Below are positions 22,701 to 30,115 of a stretch of DNA of 64,000 bases, piece by piece (the first letter of the stretch is position 1; each line of letters opens with the position of its first letter). The stretch is from the NCBI RefSeq assembly GCF_017591425.1, contig NW_024467106.1, positions 28,324,501 to 28,388,500 on the forward strand. Reading direction: 5' to 3'. The DNA is from Ochotona curzoniae (Eukaryota; Chordata; Mammalia; Lagomorpha; Ochotonidae). Below the pieces are notes generated by a model. The model had not been told where the DNA came from. It saw nothing but the letters and a program-made list of their open reading frames with translations, and did no database searches. The translations under genes were made by a program, and so were the position numbers.

Positions 22701-25294
22701 GAGCAGCTGCCGTCCCCTGGGGATGGAGGGTGGGGGTGGTTATTTCCATTTTCCATGATGAAAAATTGTCCTCATTCAGAATCTGGAGGAAGTAGTGTGA
22801 TGGTCCACCGGCTGTCCATCCTGTGGTCTCAGTGTGGTCCGCCTAGGGAGGCCAGCACTGTTTACGCATACTCCAGCCCACCTGAGATGAGCCACTTGCA
22901 GTCAGCCACAGAGCCCATATCAGCACATCTGTAAATCTCTCCACCAGCTCAGCAGGGACTATCTGATGGTTTGTCCTGGATGCCAAAGCTCCACAGCCAC
23001 CCGGGTTCTGGGTGTGGAAGGAAGGCAGTTCCTGGGTGTTTGTCAGAGGTAACACCAAAACCCAGGAAAGGATTTCCCTGAGAAGGGCTGAGTGACCAGC
23101 AGGCTGCAGGAAGGCAGAGCTCAGCACAGGTGCAGGAGGAGCACCAAAGGACCACGTCTCAGGGCCTACGAGACGAGGACAGGATCATGACTCTGATCGT
23201 GATCATGGCCATGTAGCAAGGCCAGCAGCCTTTTCCTCTCTCAGGATGGCAGAGCTTGGGGCTGCCCCTGATGCTGGCCCCAGGATCTGACCCCAGCATC
23301 TAACCTGCACATGTCCTGGGAGAGCATAGAGAGGCAGCTGTGGGAGCTGATTCAGAGTCTGAGCCCCTCAATCCCCTCTGTGAACAAGACCCATGTCTCA
23401 GAGCTGCCCAGTCCTGTGCCCCTGCTTGCCTCAGTTCCCAGTGGGCAGCAGGGCCAAGAGGGCACCAGCACAAAGCCCCCAGCTCCTAGTGTGGCCCTGG
23501 CCCATGTCAGCAGCAGCAGGGACTAGTGCTGCCGTGCCTACCTCCCAGCCAGCCTGTGTGCTCAGTGCCTTGTGAGCTGGGTGGGTCCCACTTAGCAGCT
23601 CTAAGAATTGGGGTGGGAGGAGAAGGGGGTGCCGGTGACAGACCGTTTTGCCCACTCCCTGCCAGGTGGACCAGCGGGTGCTCCAGGACCTGCTCTCAGA
23701 GAAGCTGCCCAGGCTCATGGCCCACCTTGGGCAGCAGCAGGTGGACCTGTCCCTCATCACCTTCAACTGGTTCCTCGTGGTATTTGCTGACAGCCTCATC
23801 AGCGACATCCTGCTGCGAGTCTGGGATGCGTTCCTGTATGAGGGCACCAAGGTGAGTGTGGCTGAGGCCAGGGAACCCCGAGCAGGAGACCGTGGAGGAC
23901 TCCTCCTGAGAGCGGGGTGTTGTAAACTGAAGTCCTGTGTCTGCATGCAGGGAGGTGGGCAGGCTGCCTCTGCACATGCGTTCTAAGGGCAGAGGGAGGA
24001 TGGGTGGGGACCAGTGTTCTGTAGAGGAAGCTAAGCTTATCCAGGGGCTTGTCTCTAACCCTCTCCCCAGCCAGACGCTGGGCCCCACCTTCCCTTTCCC
24101 CTGTTTATGCCAAGACCTGACTGAGAGTCCAGAGCTGGAGTCTGGTCCCAGCTGGGCACCTGCCCCAAGTCCCCCACCCTGGACCTAGTTACCTTGTACT
24201 TGTGGAGACACAGGCTGGGCCCCGTGTGGCCCAACAGGGACAAATCCAACACCATCCACCCATCCCCGTGGATTTCAAGCTGTGTTCTCTCCTGGGGCCC
24301 TTGGTCCCTGCCTCCTCTCTGCAGCCTATGCTGGGACTGTCCCCATGCTGGCTGCCACTTCTCTGCCCCACCCCGGGTTCCCAGTGCTGATGCAGTGCTC
24401 ACTTGTAGGTGGTGTTCCGCTATGCCTTGGCCATCTTCAAGTACAATGAGAAGGAGATCCTGAGGCTGCAGGACAGCCTGGAGATCTACCAGTACCTGCG
24501 CTTCTTCACCAAGACCATCTGCAACAGTCGGTGAGAAGCCTGGGAAGCACCGCCCCCGGCTGGGCCCCCGCCCGCCTCTTCCCAGACAGGTGCTGGACTG
24601 AACTCCCACAGCTCACAAATCCCCCAGGGGACTTGGCTGCCCGGGCCACCTGTCTGCCCCTGAACATGGGACTGGGGCCTCCAGGCAACTTCATTCCTCG
24701 CCTACCCTCCCAGCCCATGGACTGAGGAGACAGAATTATCCCAATCCCCAGGGCACCTCTCTCGGTGGGGTTCTGCCCTTGTTAGCCCCACATACCTCAC
24801 CCCCCTTACCACCTCCACCAGCACCATGCACTCAGCCTGAAAAGCTTCCGTTCACTCTTCCACACTCAGCGCATGCGTCTCCTCCTCCCAGAAGCCTTCC
24901 CTGACCAGCCTTTCCCTAATGGGTTAGGATGCTCCATCCTACCCCGAGCTGCCTTCTGCCTATATGCCCATCATGTAGGGTAGGAATCACCTTCCTGTCC
25001 ACCATTTTCTCCCAGGAAGTTGAGCTCCCTGAATGAAGGGGCCAGGGCGCCCAGCTCCCAGCTGACAGTGCCCTTCCTCCCCCCAGGAAACTGATGAACA
25101 TCGCGTTCCACGACATGAACCCCTTCCCCATGAAGCAGCTGCAGCAGCAGCGGGTGGCCCACCGGGAGCGCCTGGAGGCTGAGCTGCGGCAGCTGGAGCA
25201 GCTGAAGGCCGAGTACCTGGAGAGGCAGGCCACCCAGGACCGAGTGGCGCCTGAGACCTACATCACAGACGATGACGGGGAGGGGGAGGCCTGA
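1662..25294 (+). CDS. TBC1D2: TBC1D2 (Armus), last ten coding exons, partial at 5' end
   Basis: Ten exons (1662-1795, 4432-4613, 8768-9154, 14249-14359, 15990-16177, 17071-17547, 21369-21489, 23666-23851, 24409-24530, 25087-25294) join without frame break into 704 complete codons plus TGA. Known family role: TBC1D2 is a RAB7 GAP that couples Rac1 and LC3 to endosome/autophagosome maturation and E-cadherin turnover. In the window, codons about 1-105 are a Ser/Pro-rich linker, 106-271 a coiled coil, and about 399-635 the TBC domain with the arginine finger (IxxDxxR, R at codon 452) and glutamine finger (YxQ, Q at codon 489). The tail is an acidic end after a short Glu/Leu-rich helix. The PH domain, about 220 residues in human, lies upstream of the window. 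All junctions obey GT/AG. The TBC1D2 assignment is preferred to the paralogue TBC1D2B because the pre-TBC segment (DEYGFLTVPDYE) and the short end match TBC1D2. Confidence 0.96.
1768..1915 (+). repeat. 33-bp tandem repeat spanning exon/intron boundary
   Basis: About four and a half copies of a 33-bp unit. Each contains the coding text PLAPDPS(T/A)P followed by a complete 5' splice site. GT dinucleotides fall at 1796, 1829, 1862 and 1895, exactly 33 bases apart. Units 2 and 3 differ by a single base and the last copy decays after 1900. This looks like a recent lineage-level expansion. Confidence 0.95.
1989..2065 (+). repeat. TG-rich microsatellite
   Basis: Interrupted TG/CA dinucleotides (TGTGTGTG..., GTGCATGTG). 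Confidence 0.9.
2069..2180 (-). repeat. C-type SINE head fragment
   Basis: Only the head third, from AAGCAGGGAACTGGATC to GTTGGCCC. Confidence 0.85.
3421..3645 (-). repeat. C-type SINE, partial
   Basis: Poly-T tail then the body. The tRNA head is missing. Confidence 0.85.
4086..4348 (-). repeat. Old C-type SINE
   Basis: Diverged antisense copy ending at GTTGCGCCAAATACCGGTGCCC, about 80 bases before exon B. Confidence 0.8.
4432..4613 (+). CDS. TBC1D2: TBC1D2 exon B
   Basis: The acceptor AG is at 4430-4431 and the donor GT at 4614. The exon begins inside the Gly codon and reads SPKPSPKSSLAANLIQMAK, then the start of the coiled coil (AQEKAVALEQQVLMLTKELKSQK). It ends on a codon boundary. Its length of 182 bp keeps phase with both neighbours. 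The close match to the conserved human linker and coiled-coil entry makes the call secure. Confidence 0.95.
5650..5845 (-). repeat. Probable L1 3' fragment
   Basis: Contains diverged text of the antisense L1 3' region (GCTGAGTGATATTCCGCCGT, then CCATTCATCCGTCAGTGGAC). Confidence 0.6.
6735..7047 (-). repeat. Old C-type SINE
   Basis: Full-length diverged antisense copy with the head at 6985-7047. Confidence 0.85.
7170..7455 (-). repeat. Old C-type SINE
   Basis: Diverged antisense copy: AGATTTGTTTATTCATTAAT tail, GGAGCTGGATCAGAAG near the head. Confidence 0.8.
7858..8148 (+). repeat. C-type SINE, sense
   Basis: From GCAGCTAAAGTCCTTGCC to the AATAAAATAAATC tail. Confidence 0.9.
8768..9154 (+). 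CDS. TBC1D2: TBC1D2 exon C, central coiled coil
   Basis: 129 codons with both ends on codon boundaries (acceptor AG 8766-8767, donor GTAGGG at 9155). The translation is a long heptad-rich helix with many Leu, Glu, Gln and Lys (for example KVRQIAELGRRVEALEQE), typical of the coiled coil that in human TBC1D2 contributes to Rac1 binding and oligomerisation. The last third (LTPSPEQLAEAAHRDFLKQQ) is more variable between species. The 235-aa open frame overlapping this exon in another phase is a shadow. Confidence 0.96.
9582..9912 (-). repeat. C-type SINE, full length
   Basis: Well preserved antisense copy. An imperfect target duplication (GAAATTGTGCT / GAATTATGCT) flanks it. Confidence 0.92.
11585..11945. 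mobile_element. Tigger-type DNA transposon relic
   Basis: Starts GAGCATCCCTGATCCAAAAA and holds AATCTGAAAACC, TATAAAATTACCTTCTGG and CCCCAAGATAGCCCA blocks, which I recall from the Tigger7-like non-autonomous family. The family name is from memory. Confidence 0.6.
12205..12300 (-). repeat. MIR-like relic
   Basis: Matches the shape of the MIR core: CCAGACGAAGGGATGAGACC, then AACGAACTTGTCCAGGACC. Confidence 0.5.
13030..13115 (+). repeat. MIR relic
   Basis: Contains ACTAGCTGTGTGGCCTTGGG, the conserved MIR core. Confidence 0.7.
13985..14090 (-). repeat. MIR-like relic
   Basis: Reverse MIR core pattern: GAGGGGTTCAGGGACCTGCC. Confidence 0.5.
14249..14359 (+). CDS. TBC1D2: TBC1D2 exon D, coiled coil continued
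   Basis: 37 codons (DDMEAFRTQNRFLNSEIHQV...) between acceptor CTCAG at 14244-14248 and donor GTAAGC at 14360. Both ends fall on codon boundaries. The exon continues the helix with charged heptads and is strongly conserved with human TBC1D2. Confidence 0.96.
14756..15058 (-). repeat. Old C-type SINE
   Basis: Diverged antisense copy with the CTGAAAGGCAGAGTGGCAGA body. Confidence 0.75.
15705..15800 (-). repeat. MIR-like relic
   Basis: Reverse MIR core: GAGAGGTTCAGGACCTTGCC, then TCCACAGCTGGTGG. Confidence 0.55.
15990..16177 (+). CDS. TBC1D2: TBC1D2 exon E, end of coiled coil
   Basis: 62 codons plus two bases. The acceptor is TTTGCAG at 15983-15989. The exon reads CAYLQARNCQVESKYLAGLRR and ends with AG of a Ser codon completed by C at 17071. 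The donor GTAAGC at 16178 is followed within 11 bases by a G-rich tandem repeat. It encodes the last coiled-coil heptads and the acidic linker (EASADIVELSPV) to the TBC part. Confidence 0.95.
16178..17070 (+). other. TBC1D2: TBC1D2 intron after exon E
   Basis: A short intron. It starts with a CAGGG repeat (16188-16266) and otherwise holds unique sequence with a weak MIR-like stretch near 16925-17000. Confidence 0.7.
16188..16266 (+). repeat. (CAGGG)n G-rich minisatellite beside splice donor
   Basis: Imperfect CAGGG pentamers with more than a dozen GGG triplets in 79 bases, starting 11 bases after the exon E end. The spacing of the triplets fits a G-quadruplex on the RNA-sense strand. Confidence 0.9.
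17071..17547 (+). CDS. TBC1D2: TBC1D2 exon F, pre-TBC region and catalytic half of TBC domain
   Basis: 158 whole codons flanked by split codons (acceptor CATAG 17066-17070, donor GTGAGC 17548). The conserved DEYGFLTVPDYEVEDLKLL segment precedes the TBC entry motif RAGVPREHRPRVW. The IxxDxxR arginine-finger motif (I at 17405, R at 17423-17425) and the YxQ glutamine-finger motif (Y at 17528, Q at 17534-17536) are both intact. By the known dual-finger mechanism of TBC proteins, the product should be an active RabGAP. The exon is GC-rich, and several long open frames on the other strand are shadows. Confidence 0.97.
17715..18052 (+). repeat. Old C-type SINE, sense
   Basis: From GGCACAGTGAGTTGAGGC to the AAAATAAAGTC tail. 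Confidence 0.75.
18053..18240 (-). repeat. C-type SINE fragment
   Basis: Antisense fragment starting in the GAGAGAGAGAAACC body and ending near the head. Confidence 0.65.
18415..18570 (-). repeat. MIR-like relic
   Basis: TTAATCCTCACGCAAACCCT followed by a GAGGCTGAGGAGCCTGCCC pattern. Confidence 0.6.
19290..19862 (-). repeat. Old C-type SINE split by a second SINE
   Basis: Tail and body at 19290-19531 and head at 19817-19862, with a sense SINE inserted at 19532-19806. Confidence 0.8.
19532..19806 (+). repeat. C-type SINE nested in an antisense SINE
   Basis: Flanked by the 10-bp duplication AAACCCAGGC at 19522-19531 and 19807-19816. Confidence 0.85.
21369..21489 (+). CDS. TBC1D2: TBC1D2 exon G, TBC domain
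   Basis: One base completes an Arg codon, then 40 codons follow (LAAIALLVLDEEESAFWCLV...). The acceptor is TTTCCCAG to 21368 and the donor GTAAGC at 21490. The exon encodes the AFWCLV helix typical of TBC motif C and ends at TASQ, as in human. Confidence 0.96.
21490..23665 (+). other. TBC1D2: TBC1D2 intron after exon G
   Basis: Unique sequence with one antisense SINE at about 22446-22700. Nothing else is recognised. Confidence 0.7.
22446..22700 (-). repeat. Old C-type SINE
   Basis: Antisense copy with TATTTGAAAGGCAGAGTTAC and a degraded head. Confidence 0.8.
23666..23851 (+). CDS. TBC1D2: TBC1D2 exon H, TBC domain
   Basis: 62 codons on codon boundaries (VDQRVLQDLLSEKLPRLMAH...). The LITFNWFLVVFADSL helix and the RVWDAFLYEG motif are TBC-domain hallmarks. 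The acceptor is GCCAG to 23665 and the donor GTGAGT at 23852. Confidence 0.97.
23852..24408 (+). other. TBC1D2: TBC1D2 intron after exon H
   Basis: Short, GC-rich and repeat-free. No feature beyond the splice sites. Confidence 0.7.
24409..24530 (+). CDS. TBC1D2: TBC1D2 exon I, end of TBC domain
   Basis: 40 codons plus two bases of an Arg codon (VVFRYALAIFKYNEKEILRL...). The acceptor is TTGTAG to 24408 and the donor GTGAGA at 24531. The exon carries the last TBC helices (FRYALAIFKY) and the start of the C-terminal extension. Confidence 0.96.
24531..25086 (+). other. TBC1D2: TBC1D2 last intron
   Basis: Short, pyrimidine-rich and without repeats. It ends in a C-rich tract before the acceptor at 25085-25086. 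Confidence 0.7.
25087..25294 (+). CDS. TBC1D2: TBC1D2 terminal coding exon J
   Basis: Completes the Arg codon, then 68 codons and TGA at 25292-25294. It reads KLMNIAFHDMNPFPMKQL, then a Glu/Arg-rich helix and an acidic tail ending DDDGEGEA. Human TBC1D2 also ends with an acidic Glu/Gly stretch, so the end is natural and not truncated. Confidence 0.96.
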
Positions 25295-27944
25295 CGTGGT
25301 CCAGCGCCTGCCTCGTGCCTGATGAGCCCTGCGAGCCCCAGTGTCCTGGGACCCAGCCTTAGCCACAGGCTCCTGGTCAGGATCGCGTCTGCTGCACCAC
25401 CCCTGGCTGGGTCATCTCCACCAGGGTGCCCCCCAGGGATCTCCGCTGATCCCATCACAGCACACATCCCTTCAACCTGCAGGCCATCATGCTGTGCCTC
25501 ACTTGGGGATCATTCAGCCTGGGCAACTCCGGCTTCTGTTTTGGGAGGTCTCTACAGTCCAATTCCCTCTCTCCCACCCCACGAAACTGCCAGGCTCTGA
25601 GTTCTTAGGATGTCTCCCTTTCTAGTGGCAGTGTCTGCTGGGTGAGCTGTTTCTAGATCTGTGTGCCCATGTCCTTATCCCCCTTCGGGGTGCTGCCAGG
25701 GAAACCCAGGGGAGTTGGTCTGGGGGCCAGGCAGCCCACGCCCCTCTCTGCTCTGCAGAAGGACTGCTTGGGGGACAAAGGGTGATGGGCTGGCTCCCAG
25801 CAGTACCCACTCTAGGCAGGAACTGGGGCTGCTCACTGGCCCAGGCCAGTCCCAGGCCCTTCCATATCTGCCCTCAGTGGACAGTCTTCTGGGGGACTCC
25901 CCAGGCTTACCAGGCTGCCAGCTTAGAAAGGGGTAACAGGGTGACATGGTTGGGTCTCAGCTGCCCCCCGACAGGCTGGACATGGTGCCCCTAAGGTCTG
26001 GCAGGGAACTGACAGGGCTGGGGTGGAGGAAGGGAAGCCTTCTGGGCTGGCAGGAGAGTGTACTCAGATAATGCTGGAAGCATCCATGGAGACCCCAAGC
26101 CTGCGAAAAGTCAGTGCTCCCAGGGGGCTGGACCCTGGCTGCCCCTCTAAGGCCTTAAAGCTTATATTCATTCTTCAGCACAAAGAACAGCCACAGTGGG
26201 ACCATGCAGTGGACACAGGACTGGGGATCCATGACACCCTTCATCCCCTCCAACCTCCCCCTGCTGTTCTCCACTTGTCCCCTTCCATTCCACCCTCGCA
26301 GGCTAAGGAAACTCTGACTGTCTCCTCCTGGAAGCAACGGCAGGGCCTCCGCTTCTCCCCATCATCCTGTGTAACCCCAGGTTCCTGGCTGGCTGCACCT
26401 GTGAATCCCAAGTAGCTTTGTAAAGCTATTGCTGCTGAGGCCCTGGGCCCTGGTCACCTGTGTTCTGCAGTGTCCCTGTACCCACAAGGCCCCACAGTCA
26501 AAGGATACAGGACAGTGAGGCCTAACTGCCTCCCCCAGCCCTGAGACTGTCCTGCCACAGCACAGTGGGCCCAGCCCAGAGAGACTGACCACCCTGACCA
26601 GATTCACACAGCCACCCAATGAGGCATGTTCAAGCCTAGAGGTCAAGGTTGCTGCCAGGAAGGGCTCCTCCCAGCTGGCCTCACCTTCCCCTGGCATTTA
26701 TCACCAGTGCAGGGGGTGGGGGAGCCAGCCAGGCCAGCTGAGCTCCTGCTGCAGGGGAGGGAGGAAGGAGCTCCCAGCTGGAGTTGCAGCCATCGCCTGC
26801 ATCAGTGGAGCCTGACACCAGGGGATGCCAGTGTGCTGCCGCCAGTGCCACCACCACTAACACCACTGCTGCAGGAACGCCCACCCTCCCCCTGTGCTTC
26901 TGGAGGGCGGCTGGGGCCCACCCCTGGTGTCGGGTTCCTGGCCCGCAGCACAGCTGTCGCCCCCTTCCCCCCCTAGGGGCTGCTGCCTTCCAGGGTTGGG
27001 ATCTGATCCTGTTCAGCCCCCACCTCCCTACCCCTGGGGATGGGGCTCAGTGCTGCCAGTCTACCTCCCCCAATCCTTGGCCTCCCAGCAAGCTGATACC
27101 CAGACCCCATTCTGCAGGAGAAGGAGATCCCCTCCCTGCTACTGTAGGAAGGGACCAGAGGCTACTGCCCAAGTTCAAGGCTAATCCCACCTCACCAACA
27201 GACCCCCATGCCTGGGCACCAGCACTGTTTCTCAGCTCCTCCCCTCACTGGAAGCTCTTTCAGGAGGTGTGTACATGTGCATGTCACCGCACACATGTGA
27301 CAGGCACGTCCCAGAGCTGGCTGCATTGCTGTGCAGGCAGGGCAGGGACGGTTCCTGGCCTATCCTACCACTCAGCTTCAGGGTCCAGTGGAAGGTGCCA
27401 GCAGACAGGCTGCATTTCACAGTATAGACCTGCTGTGTGGTTCCAGACCTGGGGGAGGATCATGCCTGCTTGGGCCTCGGGGCTGCTGTGTGTGCAGTGC
27501 AGAGGCTGGCCTGGGTAGCTCTGCTTGTGGGCCAGGACCAGGAGTGGAGAGAGGCAAATGAGGAACCCCCCACCCCCTCATGCACACAGGAAGGGCTCCA
27601 GGGCTGTCTGCTGGCAAGAACTTCCCTCTTGCACATGGGTCCTCAGCCCCCAGAAAGGCATTTGTTAAACCTGTCTTCCTCCACCCCCTGCCAATCCCAG
27701 CCTGCAGGGCACAAACTGCCACAGGGGAGAAGGAAGTCTTGGAGTGGGCAGAGGAGCAAGCAGGTGGTCCTGGGAGGAGAGAAGGGAAGGCCCCAAGAGA
27801 AGTGAGACGCCTTAGCCTGGGGAACATTGGTGCACCTGCTCCCCAGCTGTAATTCAAGTAAAAACAGCCTGAAGCCAGATTTTGAGGCACTCCCCTTGTG
27901 TCCACAGGCACCTTTGAAACTTCAAGGGCAGAGAGCAGCCTGGG

Positions 27945-28243
27945 ATTCAGCAAGTTAAGCTGCTGTCAGCCATGCCAGTATCCTGTATGGGCACTGCTTC
28001 GAGCCCTGGCTGCTCCATTTCCCCAACCCAACTCCCTGCTCATGCACCTGGGAAAACAGCGGAAGGTGACCCAAGTCTTTGGGCTCCTGCATCCACAAGG
28101 CAGACCCAGAAGCAGCTCCTGGCTTCAGCCTGGTCCAGCTCTGGCTGATACAGCCACTTGCAGAGTGAACCAGCAAGTGGAAAACTGTCTCCCTCTTGTC
28201 TCTGTAATTGCCTTTCAAACAAATAAATATTTTTTTTAAAAAG
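27945..28243 (+). repeat. C-type SINE, sense, with AATAAA
   Basis: Diverged copy whose A-rich tail carries AATAAA at 28222-28227. Confidence 0.85.
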
Positions 28244-28474
28244 TCAAGCATGCAATTCTTGCATACTGACACGTGAAGCATGCAGTGCAGTCCGACTGGA
28301 CAGCCCAACTCCAAGATCAAGGCTCCAGGCTGGGTACAGAGCATGGCCAGGTCAGGGCAGAAGTGACCCGGTCATTCATGAATGCTGTGGCAGGCTTTGG
28401 CTTTGGCTACTCTTTGTAAGGAGATTAAGAGTTTAGCGCCTCAGCCTCGATTTTCTAATCTATAAAATGGGTGT

Positions 28475-28590
28475 GAGGCGGGCACTGTGGCATATGGGTA
28501 AAGCTGCTCTCATATGGCATCTCACTTGGGTGTAGGTTTGAGTCCTCGCTGCTGCAGGACTCAATGCGATATAGTAATGGGATTAAATAA
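28475..28590 (+). repeat. C-type SINE head fragment
   Basis: GCGGGCACTGTGGCATATGG to about GGACTCAATGCG. Body and tail are absent. Confidence 0.6.
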
Positions 28591-28739
28591 GTAGGGTAGG
28601 ATATAGCATGCTGTATTGTGCACTCACCTTTATCCTGAGTGTCGGTGCACCTCCTTCCTCTGAATACTCCATTCAGCAAAACCAAGAGCTTTCCTGGAAA
28701 CAGGTGATGTAGTGGAGTCGCCATGAATTTGCATTCGTG

Positions 28740-28870
28740 AGCCAGCTGTCAGGTTATTTGCTGTGCTACCCTAAACTAGGTGCTTAACCTCTCTGGGCCT
28801 AAAGCTTGAGACAGATAAGAGTGTCACTCACAGTGCTTGGAACAATGTGCCCGGCTCGGGAAGGGTTAGC
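28740..28870 (+). repeat. MIR relic
   Basis: GGTGCTTAACCTCTCTGGGC, then CAGTGCTTGGAACAATGTGC. Lies at the edge of the CpG island. Confidence 0.65.
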
Positions 28871-28899
28871 AGTTAGAATTAACTAAAAAGCAAAGCCGC

Positions 28900-30115
28900 T
28901 GCCCCCGCACCCCCAGGGCGGAGCGTACTGGGGAGCTCCCAGGCCTGCGAGTCTGGGCAGCAGCGCCGCCTCCCGGCTGCTGGGGGAAGGGAGGCCTTTC
29001 CTGCTCCGCACTCAGGTGCCGCGGGCGGCCTCGCCTACCGCGCCATCGGCGCTGCCCGGCGCTCTGCTCTTCCGATTCTGATCCTCCAACAGCCCTCCGG
29101 GGCAGACGTGGCTACAGCGTCCACTTCCCCAGAGGAAAACCGAGGTTCCACCGGAGGGTTCAGGCCACGCAGCCAGGCATCGGCGGGGTCTGAGTGTCCG
29201 CTCGGTGACCAGGCAGCCCGCCCCATGCCTGCGGCGCGCGCGCCTCAAGTGTGTGCGCGTGCGCCCCGAGCGCGAGGGCGCGCCCCAGGGATCCAGGAGC
29301 ACGACCCGGGTGGGCTTAAGGAGGGGCGGCGGCCGGTGCGGAGCCGCGGGGCGGGAGGGCGGGGCGAGCCCCGGGCCCCCGCCCCGCTCGCCAGCCCCGC
29401 CCGCTGGGCTGCGCGGGGAGAAGGAGGAGGAGGCGGCGGCATTGGGCGCGGGGATTCGGCTGGCGGCGAGCAACGCGGAGCCGGAGCCGGACGCCGCCGC
29501 CGCCGGCACCTGCGCGGCCGTCAGCAAGGTAGGGCTGCTGCGAACCAGCCGGCGCTTGTGCCTCCCGGGTCTGCGGGAGCCGGGCGTCGGGCGGGACGCG
29601 CGCGCTGCTCCTCCCGGCTGCAGCTCCGGGACTGGGAGGAGGGATGCGGGGCTCGGCGCGTGGCCGGGGCGCTGCCTTCCATCCGCTCCGCGTAATCTCG
29701 CACAAAACACTGCCGCTCCACTCTCTCCCCCCACACTCCCGCTCCAGTCCTGGGTCTCCCGCATCGGAAGAGCGGGCACAGGGCTGCTCTCTTCCTCGCC
29801 TGGAAGCTGGGAGGGGCCGCCGCAAGGTGCGGGCGCTCGACGGCGCGGGGGCCCGGATGGGCACGGCGTGCGCAGACAGCCGTGAAGGCGGCTCGCCTTG
29901 GGCGCGGCCCCGCGGCTCCCGATGAGCCCCTACCATGGCGCATGGGACCCGTGTCGGGACCTTCGCCCTCTTGCCCGGGTCACCTGAGGGGCCTCAGCTT
30001 TCCGGGACTGGAAGCGTGGAGCAGACAGCATCCGCCGCTCCAGGAGCAGTCGGCTTGGGCGTGCGGGGCGGCGGGGCGAGGCGGGCCGACAGAGTATGCA
30101 GTGCAAGCCCGGCCG
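28900..30115 (+). promoter_or_regulatory. CORO2A: CpG island, likely CORO2A promoter
   Basis: A sharply CG-rich block with dense CpG. GC boxes (GGGGCGG-type or complement) lie near 29323, 29349, 29359, 29381 and 29394, just before the putative exon 1. No TATA box is seen, so start sites are probably dispersed. It is the only CpG island in the window and lies 26 kb upstream of the CORO2A start codon and about 4 kb after the TBC1D2 stop. Assignment to CORO2A rests on position and orientation. Confidence 0.85.
29430..29528 (+). other. CORO2A: CORO2A exon 1, non-coding (5' end approximate)
   Basis: A GC-rich leader ending CAGCAAG before a donor GTAGGG at 29529. No ATG occurs between 29430 and 29528, so the exon is untranslated. 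The 5' boundary is a guess from the GC-box cluster. Splicing to 55713 would place AAG immediately before the ATG, giving a purine at -3. Confidence 0.65.

Larger units (their letters stand above)
25295..28899 (+). other. TBC1D2 3' UTR and intergenic region
   Basis: No coding block is recognised. The 3' UTR end cannot be placed: reading 25295-28220 shows no AATAAA or ATTAAA. The first canonical hexamer is in a SINE tail (28222-28227), and a variant AGTAAA lies at 27857-27862. Repeats are one sense SINE (27945-28243), a SINE head (about 28475-28590) and a MIR (about 28740-28870). The remainder is unique and GC-rich. Confidence 0.7.

Noticed and set aside
26784..27518. 244-aa open frame downstream of TBC1D2
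   Set aside because: Pro/Thr/Ser-rich with no domain and no splice or start context. It sits in the 3' UTR/intergenic stretch.
29205..29528. An open frame through the CpG island that is in phase with the CORO2A ATG at 55713, suggesting a 108-residue N-terminal extension
   Set aside because: It contains no ATG (it opens with GTG), and GC-rich DNA lacks stops by chance. Coronin-2A is not known to have such an extension.
29012..29779. 255-aa open frame on the minus strand in the CpG island
   Set aside because: Low complexity Arg/Pro/Ala-rich and overlaps the promoter. No family match is recognised, and absence of stops is expected in CpG-rich DNA.
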